Below, piece after piece: positions 9,376-18,075 of a stretch of DNA of 64,000 nucleotides; the stretch's first letter is position 1; each line of letters opens with the position of its first letter. The DNA lies in NCBI RefSeq assembly GCF_002017865.1, contig NZ_MTJN01000002.1, forward strand, positions 1,736,001 to 1,800,000. Reading direction: 5' to 3'. The translations under genes were made by a program, and so were the position numbers. Origin of the DNA: Rhodoferax fermentans. Lineage in GTDB: Bacteria > Pseudomonadota > Gammaproteobacteria > Burkholderiales > Burkholderiaceae_C. The notes under the pieces were generated by a model, which saw only the letters and a program-made list of their open reading frames with translations, ran no database searches and had not been told where the DNA came from.

Positions 9376-12300
9376 ATGGGCAGCGCACTGATGAAACGCA
9401 ACAAGCTGCTTCTGCTCCTGGTGGCGGGCCTGGCGACGCTGTATGTCGCGATCGCGGTCTTGCAGGTGCGCCAGACCGACAGCCTGCAGCGTGTCATGCT
9501 GCGCAACGACCGTGAAGCCCTGTGGACCTTCCTGCAGTTGGAGAGTGAGTACCTGCGCTTCAGCAACGCCCTGGACCTGCGCCAGCTGGATCCGCAAAAC
9601 CTGCCCGCCGACAGCTTGCAGCTGCGTTTTGACATCTTCGTCAGCCGGGTCAATGCGCTGGACGGCACCGGCATGCGTGAACTGATCGGGGATGCAGCCT
9701 CCTTCGACGAAGCCAAGACCCTGATCCGGCAATTTGTCCAACATGCCGACGCGGTGTTGTCGAGGTCACCGGCCAACACAGCTAAAGCACTGCCCGCGCT
9801 GCGGCGTGAGCTCGACACCCTCAAAACACCGATCCGGGAGTTGTCGATCCGTGCCGGCCAAACCTCGGCCTTGTTGGTGGATGCCCGCACCAAGGAGATC
9901 AAGACACAGCTGCAGGTGTCTGCGGCCTTGACGGCTTTTTTGTGTGTACTCACGCTGTTGTTTGCGCTGGCGATGCTGCGCCAGCACCGTCGCCGTATCG
10001 CGGCACAGGCGCTGAACCTGCAGGGTCAGATGGCACTGGCCAGTCTGACGGCACGCCAGGAGAAAGACGCAGCACTTCGGGTGGTGCAGGACGAGTTGCA
10101 GGAAATCACCGAGGCCCTGCCCCTGGCCATTTTCAGGGCGCGCCGCGACCCGGCGGGCCACCTGGTTTTGACCTACCTGAGCCATCAGATTGAGGCACTG
10201 TGGGGTGAGACCGCACAGGCCATGCTTGACGACGTCAGCTTGTTCATCCGCCGGGGTCACCCAGAGGACATGCGTGCGCTCAAGCGCTGCATTGACGCCT
10301 CGGCCGACACCATGGCACCCTGCAGCCAGGATATGCGCATCCAGCACGCACCCGATCAGTGGCACTGGGTCAACTTGGCAGCCTCGCCCAAGCGACAGGA
10401 CGATGGCAGCATCCTCTGGACCGGCTTCATCCAGAGCATTGATGCCCTCAAACAACGTGACGACAAAGTGCAGGAGGTGCTGGCACAGCAAACTGTGCTG
10501 TTTGACAACATCCCTTCGGGCCTGGTGTTTTCTGCCGACGGTCTGATCCGGCAAATCAACACCGGTTTTGCGGGCATGGTTGGTGCCCCGCCCGCCGACC
10601 TGATCAACCACAGTGCGGCTTTCCTGTTTGGCAGCCGCGAGGCACAAGATGCTTTTAACGCCCGCGTGGTGCCGCAGCTCAATGAGGGGCTTCGAGTGGT
10701 CGAAGAAGGTGTTTACCACCGCTTTGACGGCACCCCGTTCCATGCCCGGCTGGCGGGTCGCCGGGTGACTGTCCGCGGCTTTGACCGCGCCACGATCTGG
10801 GTGGTCGAGGACATCAGCGAGCGCCAACAGATGGCGTCGCAGCTGGCCAACCAGGCCCGGTTCCAGAGTGCACTGATCGACACCATCCCCTACCCGGTGT
10901 TTTACAAAGGCGCCGATACCCGCTTTTTGGGGGTCAACCGTGCCTATGAGGAGTACATGGGTATCCAGCGCGAGAGCCTGCTGGGCAAACGCGTGCTGGA
11001 TCTGGACTACTTGCCAGAAGCCGACCGCACCACCTACCAGGCCGAGGATGAAGCCACCATTGCCCAATGCAGCCGGGTGCAGCGCGAAATGCTGATCCCG
11101 TTTGCCGATGGCCGCCTGCACGAGACCCTGTATTTTGTGGCCGGTTTTGCAGATGCAAACGGCACACCGGCCGGACTGGTGGGCACCTTTGTTGACATGG
11201 CCGAGCAAAAGGCCGCCGAACGTGCCATCACCGAAGCCGCGCAGGAACAGAAGGTGATTTTTGAGGCCGTCAGCCTGGGCGTGCTGCTCACCGTCCAACG
11301 CCAGATCAAACGCTGCAACAGCGCGATGGAGACCATGTTTGGGTATGCGCCGGGTGCTCTGCTGGGGCAATCTACCGAAGTCCTCTACAGCGACTCCAGC
11401 GCCTTTGAGCAGATCGGCCAGTTGGCCTATGCCGCGATTGAACAGGGTGAGCTGGCGTTTTATGAGGCGCAGTACCGGCGCAATGACGGCAGCCTGTTCT
11501 GGGCCAGCGTCCATGGTCGGGCACTGGACATGGCACACCCGGACTGGGGTTGCGTCTGGGTTTTTGAAGACATCACCCCCAAGAAACTGGCGGCCCAGGA
11601 ATTACAACGCGCCAAAGAGGCGGCCGACGCCGCCAGTCTGGCCAAGGGCAACTTCCTGGCCAACATGAGCCACGAAATCCGCACCCCGATGAACGCCATC
11701 ATCGGCATGTCGCACCTGGCTTTGAAAACCGAGCTGACACCGCGCCAGCACGACTACGTCAGCAAAATCCAGCAAGCGGGCCAGCAACTGCTGGGCATCA
11801 TCAACGACATCCTGGACTTCTCCAAGGTCGAGGCTGGCATGCTGACGGTGGAACAGATCCCGTTCGAGCTGGACAAGGTCTTGCAGAACGTGGCCACCGT
11901 CATCGTCGACCGCGCGAGTGCCAAAGGGCTGGAGATCATTTGTGATGTGGCAGCTGACGTGCCCCAGAACCTGATCGGCGACCCGCTGCGCCTGGGGCAG
12001 GTGCTGATCAACTACGCCAACAATGCGATCAAGTTCACAGAACACGGCGACATCAGCATTGTGGTGCGCCTGGCAGACGGGGCCTCCACGCCCGGCTTGC
12101 TGCGCTTTGAGGTGCGAGACACCGGCATTGGCCTGACCCAGGAGCAGATCGGTCGCCTGTTCCAAAGCTTCCAGCAGGCCGACAGCTCCACCACCCGCAA
12201 ATATGGCGGCACCGGCCTGGGTCTGGCCATCAGCAAGAACCTGGCCGAGCTGATGGGTGGCACCGTGGGTGTGGACAGCACACCTGACGTGGGCTCCACC

Positions 12301-13872
12301 TTCTGGTTCACCGCCCGTTTGGGTCTGGGAGAGGCCAAACCGCGCCTGCATTTGTCGCGGCTCGACCTGCAGCGCCAACGCATCCTGGTGGTGGATGACA
12401 ACGAACACGCAGCCCATGTGCTCAGTGATCTGCTGGGCTCATTTGGTTTTGTGGTCGAGACCGTCCTGAGTGGTGCTGCCGCCATCGAATACGTCACGCA
12501 GGAAGCCAGCCATCAACAAGGCTTTGACTTTGTTTTGCTCGACTGGCAGATGCCCGGCATGGACGGAGTGGAAACCGCCCGCCGCATCCAGAACCTGGGG
12601 CTGGCCACCCTGCCACACCTGGTGATCGTTACAGCGTATGGCCGCGAAGAGGTGATACGCAGCGCCCACGACGTGGGTATTGACGACATCCTGGTCAAAC
12701 CGGTGGGTGCCTCGCTGTTGTTTGACACCATGCTGCGCCTGTTGGGTCACCACACCAACCAAGCCGGGCTGACGCCTGCGGCCCACGACAGTGCCGCCCT
12801 GGATGCCCAACCCGCTCCACTGCGCGGTGCACGCCTCCTTGTGGTGGAGGACAACGAACTGAACCAGCAGATTGCCTTGGAGTTGCTCGGTGATGCCGGT
12901 TTTGCGGTGGACCTGGCCGGAGACGGCCAAATCGCCCTGACCATGCTGGCCCAGATGCAGCAAGTCGGCAGCCCGTATGACCTGGTCCTGATGGACATGC
13001 AAATGCCGGTGATGGACGGCCTGCAGGCCACCCTTGAGATCCGAAAGAACCCTAGCCACGCCGATCTGCCCGTGGTGGCGATGACGGCCAATGCCATGGA
13101 AGACGACCGCCAGCGCTGCCTGGCTGCGGGCATGAACGACTTTGTCACCAAACCGATTGAGCCACTGGATCTGTGGCGGGCGCTGGTGCGCTGGATTCGC
13201 CCACGCGAGGGCCTGGGCCAGCCGGTGACCCAGCAGCGCCAGACCTGGACACCCACCGCGGAGGACGAAGACCTCCCGCCACAGATCCCCGGGATCGACC
13301 TGCGCCTGGGGCTGCGCCATACCATGGGCAAAAAACCCTTGTACCTGAGCCTGCTGCGCCGCTTTGTGCGTGGCCAGCAGGCTGGCCTGCGCCCGATTGA
13401 GCAGGCGCTTCAGGCCGGTGACACCCCCGCCGCCGAACGGCTGGCGCACACCCTCAAAGGACTGGCTGGCAACATTGGCGCCAGCGCCCTGCAGGCGGCC
13501 ATGGAGAAGGTGGAAACCGCTGTTCGCGACAAAGCGCCGCAGACCACCGTGCACAGCCTGCTGGCCCCTGCAGCAGACCTGTTGACAGAACTTCTGAGCC
13601 AGATCCAAGCCCACCTGCCTGAGCCAGCCGCCCCACCCGCGAGCATCGTGGTGGACCCGGCACAAGGCCAGGTGATTTGCCAACAGCTGCAAGCCCTTCT
13701 GGCTTACGATGACCCGCAAGCGATGGAGCTGCTGCGGGACCACGCCCCTTTGCTGCAAGCGACATTGGGGGCCAGCTATCACAGCATCAGAACCGCTGTG
13801 GATGACTTCAATTTTGAAGAAGCTCTGCGCGAGCTGACATCTGCGACCACCCAGGCCAAGATTCCTCTTTGA
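9376..13872 (+). CDS. multi-PAS hybrid sensor histidine kinase with two receivers and Hpt
   Basis: The product has 1498 residues. Domain order: TM helix (about 8-27), extracytoplasmic helical region (30-180), TM helix (about 186-206), four PAS-like domains beginning near 245, 375, 495 and 625, HisKA with phospho-acceptor His766 in NMSHEIRTPMNAIIGMSHLA, HATPase (N box near 865-890, GTGLGLAISKNL near 945), receiver 1 (ILVVDDNE; Asp1056 in LLDWQMPGMDG), receiver 2 (LLVVEDNE; Asp1207 in LMDMQMPVMDG), and an Hpt with His1358 in AHTLKGLAGNIGA. This is a complete internal phosphorelay. It sits between a secreted protein and an HD-GYP regulator in one apparent operon. An ATG at 9391 is an alternative start. 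The stimulus is unknown. Confidence 0.93.
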   Translation: MGSALMKRNKLLLLLVAGLATLYVAIAVLQVRQTDSLQRVMLRNDREALWTFLQLESEYLRFSNALDLRQLDPQNLPADSLQLRFDIFVSRVNALDGTGMRELIGDAASFDEAKTLIRQFVQHADAVLSRSPANTAKALPALRRELDTLKTPIRELSIRAGQTSALLVDARTKEIKTQLQVSAALTAFLCVLTLLFALAMLRQHRRRIAAQALNLQGQMALASLTARQEKDAALRVVQDELQEITEALPLAIFRARRDPAGHLVLTYLSHQIEALWGETAQAMLDDVSLFIRRGHPEDMRALKRCIDASADTMAPCSQDMRIQHAPDQWHWVNLAASPKRQDDGSILWTGFIQSIDALKQRDDKVQEVLAQQTVLFDNIPSGLVFSADGLIRQINTGFAGMVGAPPADLINHSAAFLFGSREAQDAFNARVVPQLNEGLRVVEEGVYHRFDGTPFHARLAGRRVTVRGFDRATIWVVEDISERQQMASQLANQARFQSALIDTIPYPVFYKGADTRFLGVNRAYEEYMGIQRESLLGKRVLDLDYLPEADRTTYQAEDEATIAQCSRVQREMLIPFADGRLHETLYFVAGFADANGTPAGLVGTFVDMAEQKAAERAITEAAQEQKVIFEAVSLGVLLTVQRQIKRCNSAMETMFGYAPGALLGQSTEVLYSDSSAFEQIGQLAYAAIEQGELAFYEAQYRRNDGSLFWASVHGRALDMAHPDWGCVWVFEDITPKKLAAQELQRAKEAADAASLAKGNFLANMSHEIRTPMNAIIGMSHLALKTELTPRQHDYVSKIQQAGQQLLGIINDILDFSKVEAGMLTVEQIPFELDKVLQNVATVIVDRASAKGLEIICDVAADVPQNLIGDPLRLGQVLINYANNAIKFTEHGDISIVVRLADGASTPGLLRFEVRDTGIGLTQEQIGRLFQSFQQADSSTTRKYGGTGLGLAISKNLAELMGGTVGVDSTPDVGSTFWFTARLGLGEAKPRLHLSRLDLQRQRILVVDDNEHAAHVLSDLLGSFGFVVETVLSGAAAIEYVTQEASHQQGFDFVLLDWQMPGMDGVETARRIQNLGLATLPHLVIVTAYGREEVIRSAHDVGIDDILVKPVGASLLFDTMLRLLGHHTNQAGLTPAAHDSAALDAQPAPLRGARLLVVEDNELNQQIALELLGDAGFAVDLAGDGQIALTMLAQMQQVGSPYDLVLMDMQMPVMDGLQATLEIRKNPSHADLPVVAMTANAMEDDRQRCLAAGMNDFVTKPIEPLDLWRALVRWIRPREGLGQPVTQQRQTWTPTAEDEDLPPQIPGIDLRLGLRHTMGKKPLYLSLLRRFVRGQQAGLRPIEQALQAGDTPAAERLAHTLKGLAGNIGASALQAAMEKVETAVRDKAPQTTVHSLLAPAADLLTELLSQIQAHLPEPAAPPASIVVDPAQGQVICQQLQALLAYDDPQAMELLRDHAPLLQATLGASYHSIRTAVDDFNFEEALRELTSATTQAKIPL

Positions 13873-13888
13873 CACACAACCGCTGACC

Positions 13889-15112
13889 ATGAACAAATCT
13901 GTCCACACAGGCAAATCCACCATTCTGGTGGTGGATGACACCCCCGAAAACCTGACGCTGATGTCCACCCTGTTGAAAGACAGCTACCAGGTGCGGGCTG
14001 CCAACCATGGTGAGCGGGCACTCAAGATTGCGTTCTCAGACCAGCCGCCAGACCTGATCCTGCTCGACATCATGATGCCCGACATCGACGGCTACGAAGT
14101 CTGCCGCCAGCTCAAGGCCCAGGCGGCTACCCGCGATATCCCGATCATTTTCCTGACCGCCCGCTCGGACATGGAGGACGAACAAAAGGGCCTGGCACTC
14201 GGTGCGGTCGACTACATCACCAAACCGATCAATCCGCCCATCGTGCTGGCGCGGGTGGCGGCGCAACTCTCGCTCAAGGCCCGCACCGATTTCCTGCGTG
14301 AAAGAAACGACTTCCTGCTGGAGAAAAACGACTTCCTGCTGGAGAAAAACGACTTCCTGCACGACAAGAATGCATTTCTGGAGCACGAGGTGGCCCGACG
14401 CACCGAAGAAGTCACCGCGATTCAGGATGTCACCATTCTGGCCATGGCCTCGTTGGCCGAAACCCGCGATTCAGAGACCGGCAACCACATCCGGCGCACC
14501 CAGAACTATGTCAAGGCCCTGGCTGAAAACCTCAAAACCCACCCGCGTTTTGCCCACTTTCTGAGCGACCACAACATCCAGATGTTGTTCAAGTCAGCGC
14601 CCTTGCACGACATTGGCAAGGTGGGTATCCCGGACCGCATCCTGCTCAAACCGGGCCGTTTCACGCCCGAAGAGTTCGAGATCATGAAAACCCATACCAC
14701 CCTGGGGCGTGATGCCATCGCCCACGCCGAGGCCTCGCTCGGCACCCGGGTTGAGTTCCTCACCATGGCCAAGGACATCGCCCTGTTCCACCAGGAAAAA
14801 TGGGACGGCAGCGGTTACCCGGCCGGTTTGCAGGGGGACGCCATTCCGATCTCGGCGCGCCTGATGGCCGTGGCCGATGTGTATGACGCCTTGATCAGCC
14901 GCCGCGTGTACAAGGAAGGTATGCCGCATGAGCGCGCGGTCGAGATCATCGAGCAAGGGCGGGGCAAACACTTCGACCCAGACCTGGTGGACTGCTTTCT
15001 GAGCATCCAGGGCGAATTCCAGGCCATTGCCTTGCGGTTTGCCGATTCTGACATCGACATGCACAAAAAATCGATCTACCTCAGCTTGGCATCAGCCAGC
15101 ACGGCGAGCTGA
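13889..15112 (+). CDS. response regulator with HD-GYP phosphodiesterase domain
   Basis: This 407-residue protein has a receiver (residues 12-130; ILVVDDTPENL, phospho-acceptor Asp60 in LILLDIMMPDIDGYE), a coiled linker (135-185), and an HD-GYP domain with the HD pair in APLHDIGKVGIPD (His240, Asp241) and the GYP motif at 309-311 (WDGSGYPAGLQG). HD-GYP domains degrade cyclic-di-GMP, so it should turn the phosphorelay of the preceding kinase into a fall in second messenger. It starts 16 bases after the kinase stop. The linker contains a tandem heptad repeat, annotated separately. Confidence 0.95.
   Translation: MNKSVHTGKSTILVVDDTPENLTLMSTLLKDSYQVRAANHGERALKIAFSDQPPDLILLDIMMPDIDGYEVCRQLKAQAATRDIPIIFLTARSDMEDEQKGLALGAVDYITKPINPPIVLARVAAQLSLKARTDFLRERNDFLLEKNDFLLEKNDFLHDKNAFLEHEVARRTEEVTAIQDVTILAMASLAETRDSETGNHIRRTQNYVKALAENLKTHPRFAHFLSDHNIQMLFKSAPLHDIGKVGIPDRILLKPGRFTPEEFEIMKTHTTLGRDAIAHAEASLGTRVEFLTMAKDIALFHQEKWDGSGYPAGLQGDAIPISARLMAVADVYDALISRRVYKEGMPHERAVEIIEQGRGKHFDPDLVDCFLSIQGEFQAIALRFADSDIDMHKKSIYLSLASASTAS
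14306..14389 (+). repeat. four tandem 21-bp units coding heptads in the HD-GYP regulator linker
   Basis: Units start at 14306, 14327, 14348 and 14369. The first two are identical (AACGACTTCCTGCTGGAGAAA), the third differs at its end and the fourth is diverged. They encode NDFLLEK, NDFLLEK, NDFLHDK and NAFLEHE, giving a regular heptad register that should form the signalling coiled coil between receiver and HD-GYP. Exact 21-bp identity favours copy-number change by slippage without a frameshift. Confidence 0.9.
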
Positions 15113-15164
15113 CAGAGGCCCTGTAGCGCCGTTTGGCTCACGCGGCGCCTGCCACAATGCAGGC

Positions 15165-16052
15165 ATGTCTGCCGCCCGCATTCCCCCTGTCCAATGCCTG
15201 CTGACCTTTGAGGCGCTGGCGCGCCTGCGCAGTGTGACCCAGACCGCCGAGGAACTGTGTGTCACCCCCAGCGCAGTGAGCCACCGTGTCAAACAGCTCG
15301 AGCAGATCATCGGCACCAAGCTGTTTGGCCGCGCCGATTTTTCGCTGACCATCGAAGGGGTGGAGTACCTGGCGCATGTGCGCGAAGGGCTGGCGATGCT
15401 GCAGCGTTTTCCAAGCTCGGCCATGGCACCAGGCAAACGCAAGCTGCGCCTGGCGGTGACGCCCACTTTTGCCCGCTCGATCCTGATCCCGCGCCTGCGC
15501 CAGTTCACCGAGGCCTACCCCGAGATTGACCTGACGCTGCAGGTCTCGATCCCGCTGCTGGACGTGGTGGCTGAAGACGCCGACCTGACGATCCGTTTTG
15601 GCGCCGGCCGTTACGCCGACATGGAATACACCTGCCTGACCAAGGACGATGTCACCCCGCTGGCGTCCCCGGCCTATGTGCGTGAACACGGGCCGTTCGA
15701 GGTGGCGCAAGACCTGGCAGGTGAGACCCTGCTGCGCAGCCCACTGGAGCCCTGGCGCACCTGGTTTGCAGCGAACGGCCTGGACTGGCCCGAGCCGGTG
15801 GACGGCTCCCAGTTCAACGACATCGGCCTAATGTGTGACGGCGCCGCCGCTGGCATGGGCATTGGCCTGATCCGCCTGAAACTGGCCCAGCCCTGGCTCG
15901 ACAACGGCTCCTTGGTGCGCCTGGGCCACAGCAGCGTGTTCAGCACCAACGTGCCCAGCCCCCACGCGCATTACCTGTGCTGGCGCACCGGCATGATGGA
16001 CCGCTGGGAATGTGCCGCCTTTGCCGAATGGCTCAAAACCAGCCCGGCCTGA
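15165..16052 (+). CDS. LysR-type transcriptional regulator (GcvA-like)
   Basis: This 295-residue regulator has an N-terminal winged helix-turn-helix (LLTFEALARLRSVTQTAEEL followed by CVTPSAVSHRVKQLE) and a substrate-binding domain from about residue 90. IPPVQCLLTFEALARLRS and IPRLRQFTEAYPEIDLTLQV resemble the GcvA/AmpR-like subgroup. The ATG at 15165 is preferred to longer frames that overlap the HD-GYP gene. It lies 163 bases upstream of the GlcD-like oxidase in the same direction and may regulate it; the target is not shown. Confidence 0.88.
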   Translation: MSAARIPPVQCLLTFEALARLRSVTQTAEELCVTPSAVSHRVKQLEQIIGTKLFGRADFSLTIEGVEYLAHVREGLAMLQRFPSSAMAPGKRKLRLAVTPTFARSILIPRLRQFTEAYPEIDLTLQVSIPLLDVVAEDADLTIRFGAGRYADMEYTCLTKDDVTPLASPAYVREHGPFEVAQDLAGETLLRSPLEPWRTWFAANGLDWPEPVDGSQFNDIGLMCDGAAAGMGIGLIRLKLAQPWLDNGSLVRLGHSSVFSTNVPSPHAHYLCWRTGMMDRWECAAFAEWLKTSPA

Positions 16053-16060
16053 GTTGGATG

Positions 16061-16110
16061 TCAAAAGTGCTTCCAGCCCTTATTTTTAAAGGGGCAACAG
16101 CTATGTTTGT
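16061..16110 (+). repeat. palindromic repeat copy 1 (plus orientation)
   Basis: An A-rich left flank (TCAAAAGTGCTTC), a stem CAGCCCTT / AAGGGGC around TATTTTTA, then CAGCTATG match the repeat consensus: A-rich, GGCCTC, TAGCCCTT, loop, AAGGGC, AGCTAT. It sits just after the LysR stop and may also act as a weak terminator. Confidence 0.75.
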
Positions 16111-16215
16111 CAGAGTGTTTTTATTTCAAGCGCTGTTGCAAAAATCATCACACCCCAGGCGCGCACAAGGGTTTAGAGTCACCCCCTGACCACACAGCTC
16201 CGCCAAAGCACCGCC

Positions 16216-17718
16216 ATGAACAGTCCCGTTGCTGCCATCAACACCACACCACTACAAAGATCAGAGCGACAAGCCCAGGTTGTCAAAGGGCTACAAGCCG
16301 ATTTGCCACCACACGCCTTGCTCTGGCAGGCCGAAGACACCACCCCCTACGAATGTGACGGCCTGACCGCCTACCGCCAACGCCCGCTGGTGGTCGCCTT
16401 GCCCGAGAACGAAGCCCAGGTGCAAGCCGTGCTGCGCACCTGCCACCGCCTGGGTGTGCCGGTGGTCGCGCGTGGTGCAGGCACAGGCCTGTCCGGCGGC
16501 GCCTTGCCCCACGCATTGGGGGTCACCCTGTCGCTGGCCAGGTTCAACAAGATCCTCAAGATCGACCCCAAGGCCCGCACCGCCACCGTGCAATGCGGGG
16601 TGCGCAACCTGACCATCAGCGAAGCCGTGGCAGGGCTGGGTCTGTATTACGCGCCCGACCCGTCGAGCCAGATCGCCTGCACCATCGGCGGCAATGTGGC
16701 TGAAAACTCTGGGGGTGTGCATTGCCTCAAATATGGCCTGACACTGCACAACGTGCTCAAAGTCAAAGGTTTCACCGTGGCGGGTGAGGAGATAACCCTG
16801 GGTTCCGCTGCGCTGGACACACCCGGACTGGACCTGCTGAGTGTGGTGATTGGCTCCGAGGGCATGCTCGCGGTGGTGACCGAGGTCACCGTCAAACTCA
16901 TCCACAAACCGCAGTTGGCGCGCTGCATCATGGCCAGTTTTGACGACATGCGCAAAGCCGGTGACGCGGTCGCCAGCCTGATTGGCGCGGGCATCATCCC
17001 GGCCGGGCTGGAGATGATGGACAAACCCATGACCGCTGCGGTGGAAGACTTTGTGCACGCCGGCTACGACCTGACGGCCGAGGCGATTCTGCTGTGTGAG
17101 AGCGACGGCACACCCGAAGAGGTCGAGGAAGACATTGGCCGCATGAGCGCCGTGCTGCGTGGCTGTGGTGCCACCGCGATTGCGGTCAGCCGGGACGAGG
17201 CCGAGCGCCTGCGCTTCTGGAGCGGGCGCAAAAACGCCTTTCCAGCGAGCGGGCGCATCAGCCCCGACTACATGTGTATGGACAGCACCATCCCCCGCAA
17301 ACGCCTGGCCGATCTGCTGCTGGCGATCCAGGAGATGGAAAAACGCTACGGCCTGCGCTGTGCCAATGTCTTCCATGCCGGTGACGGCAACCTGCACCCA
17401 CTCATCATGTTTGACGCCAACGACCCCGATCAGCTGAAACGTTGTGAGCTATTTGGTGCCGAGATTCTGGAGACCAGCGTCGCCATGGGTGGCACGGTGA
17501 CCGGGGAGCACGGTGTCGGTGTCGAGAAACTCAACAGCATGTGTGTGCAGTTCAGCGCCGAAGAAAACGAGCAGATGTTTGGTGTCAAACGTGCGTTTGA
17601 CCCGCCCGGCCTGCTCAACCCCGGCAAGGTCATCCCGACCCTGCAACGCTGTGCCGAGTACGGCAAGATGCTGGTGCGCAACGGCCAGCTCAGCCACCCC
17701 ACCCTATCACGTTTTTAA
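16216..17718 (+). CDS. FAD-linked oxidase, glycolate oxidase GlcD / D-2-hydroxyacid dehydrogenase type
   Basis: The 500-residue protein has a PCMH-type FAD-binding domain (about 55-230; VVARGAGTGLSGGALPHALG, CTIGGNVAENSGGVHCLKYG) and a C-terminal FAD-oxidase domain (VFHAGDGNLHPLIMFDAND, GGTVTGEHGVGVEKLNSM). It oxidises a 2-hydroxyacid such as glycolate or D-lactate. Genuine glycolate oxidase needs GlcE and GlcF; neither is adjacent, so this could be a stand-alone hydroxyacid dehydrogenase or work with subunits encoded elsewhere. Its TAA stop lies inside repeat copy 2. Confidence 0.9.
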   Translation: MNSPVAAINTTPLQRSERQAQVVKGLQADLPPHALLWQAEDTTPYECDGLTAYRQRPLVVALPENEAQVQAVLRTCHRLGVPVVARGAGTGLSGGALPHALGVTLSLARFNKILKIDPKARTATVQCGVRNLTISEAVAGLGLYYAPDPSSQIACTIGGNVAENSGGVHCLKYGLTLHNVLKVKGFTVAGEEITLGSAALDTPGLDLLSVVIGSEGMLAVVTEVTVKLIHKPQLARCIMASFDDMRKAGDAVASLIGAGIIPAGLEMMDKPMTAAVEDFVHAGYDLTAEAILLCESDGTPEEVEEDIGRMSAVLRGCGATAIAVSRDEAERLRFWSGRKNAFPASGRISPDYMCMDSTIPRKRLADLLLAIQEMEKRYGLRCANVFHAGDGNLHPLIMFDANDPDQLKRCELFGAEILETSVAMGGTVTGEHGVGVEKLNSMCVQFSAEENEQMFGVKRAFDPPGLLNPGKVIPTLQRCAEYGKMLVRNGQLSHPTLSRF

Positions 17719-17759
17719 TAGCAAACTATGCAAGCAATACAAGGGCTAGCATGCCTTTT
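17711..17759 (-). repeat. palindromic repeat copy 2 (minus orientation), spans glcD stop and cidA start
   Basis: Read on the minus strand it gives AAAAGGCATGCTAGCCCTTG, a loop, TTGCATAGTTTGCTATTAA, a partly decayed copy of the consensus. It contains the TAA of the GlcD-like gene and both candidate ATG codons of the CidA-like gene. Confidence 0.65.
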
Positions 17760-18075
17760 GGCCATGCAGTCTCTGGGTGAACTCCTGTCCCGCGGTTTCC
17801 ATCTTCCCATTCCCGGTCCGGTGATCGGCATGCTGCTGTTGCTGCTGGCCCTGCGCTGGCCCAAGGTGCGCCAGCCGGTGGCCAGCTGCGCGGGCTTTTT
17901 GTTGTCGCACCTGTCGCTGCTGTTTGTGCCGGTGGGGGTGGGCGTCATGACCCACCTGGACCTGCTCGAACATTTTGGGGTACGCATGCTCGCGGTGGTG
18001 GTGCTGTCGACCTGGATCGGCCTGGGCACCACCGCACTGGTCTTGCGCGCCATCAGGAAAGCCAACGATGCCTAA
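17728..18075 (+). CDS. CidA/LrgA family membrane protein
   Basis: This 115-residue protein has about four membrane helices and the family motif LGELLSRGFHLPIPGPVIGM, followed by FVPVGVGVMTHLDLL. CidA/LrgA proteins are small holin-like membrane proteins that work with LrgB/CidB partners and have been linked to lysis control and small-acid export. The first residues (MQAIQGLAC) come from repeat copy 2, so the start may have been reshaped by the repeat. Its end overlaps the ATG of the LrgB gene by 8 bases. Confidence 0.88.
   Translation: MQAIQGLACLLAMQSLGELLSRGFHLPIPGPVIGMLLLLLALRWPKVRQPVASCAGFLLSHLSLLFVPVGVGVMTHLDLLEHFGVRMLAVVVLSTWIGLGTTALVLRAIRKANDA

Noticed and set aside
9766..11538. 590-codon open frame antisense to the hybrid kinase
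   Set aside because: It mirrors the sense codons of a well-supported kinase gene in GC-rich DNA; the translation has no recognisable domain and is His/Gln-rich as expected for a shadow frame.
12439..13968. 509-codon open frame antisense to the kinase receiver and Hpt region
   Set aside because: Overlaps fully with a confidently identified gene; the translation is low-complexity without motifs.
14306..14389. Direct repeats considered as a CRISPR array
   Set aside because: The units are contiguous, have no spacers and encode an in-frame heptad coiled coil.
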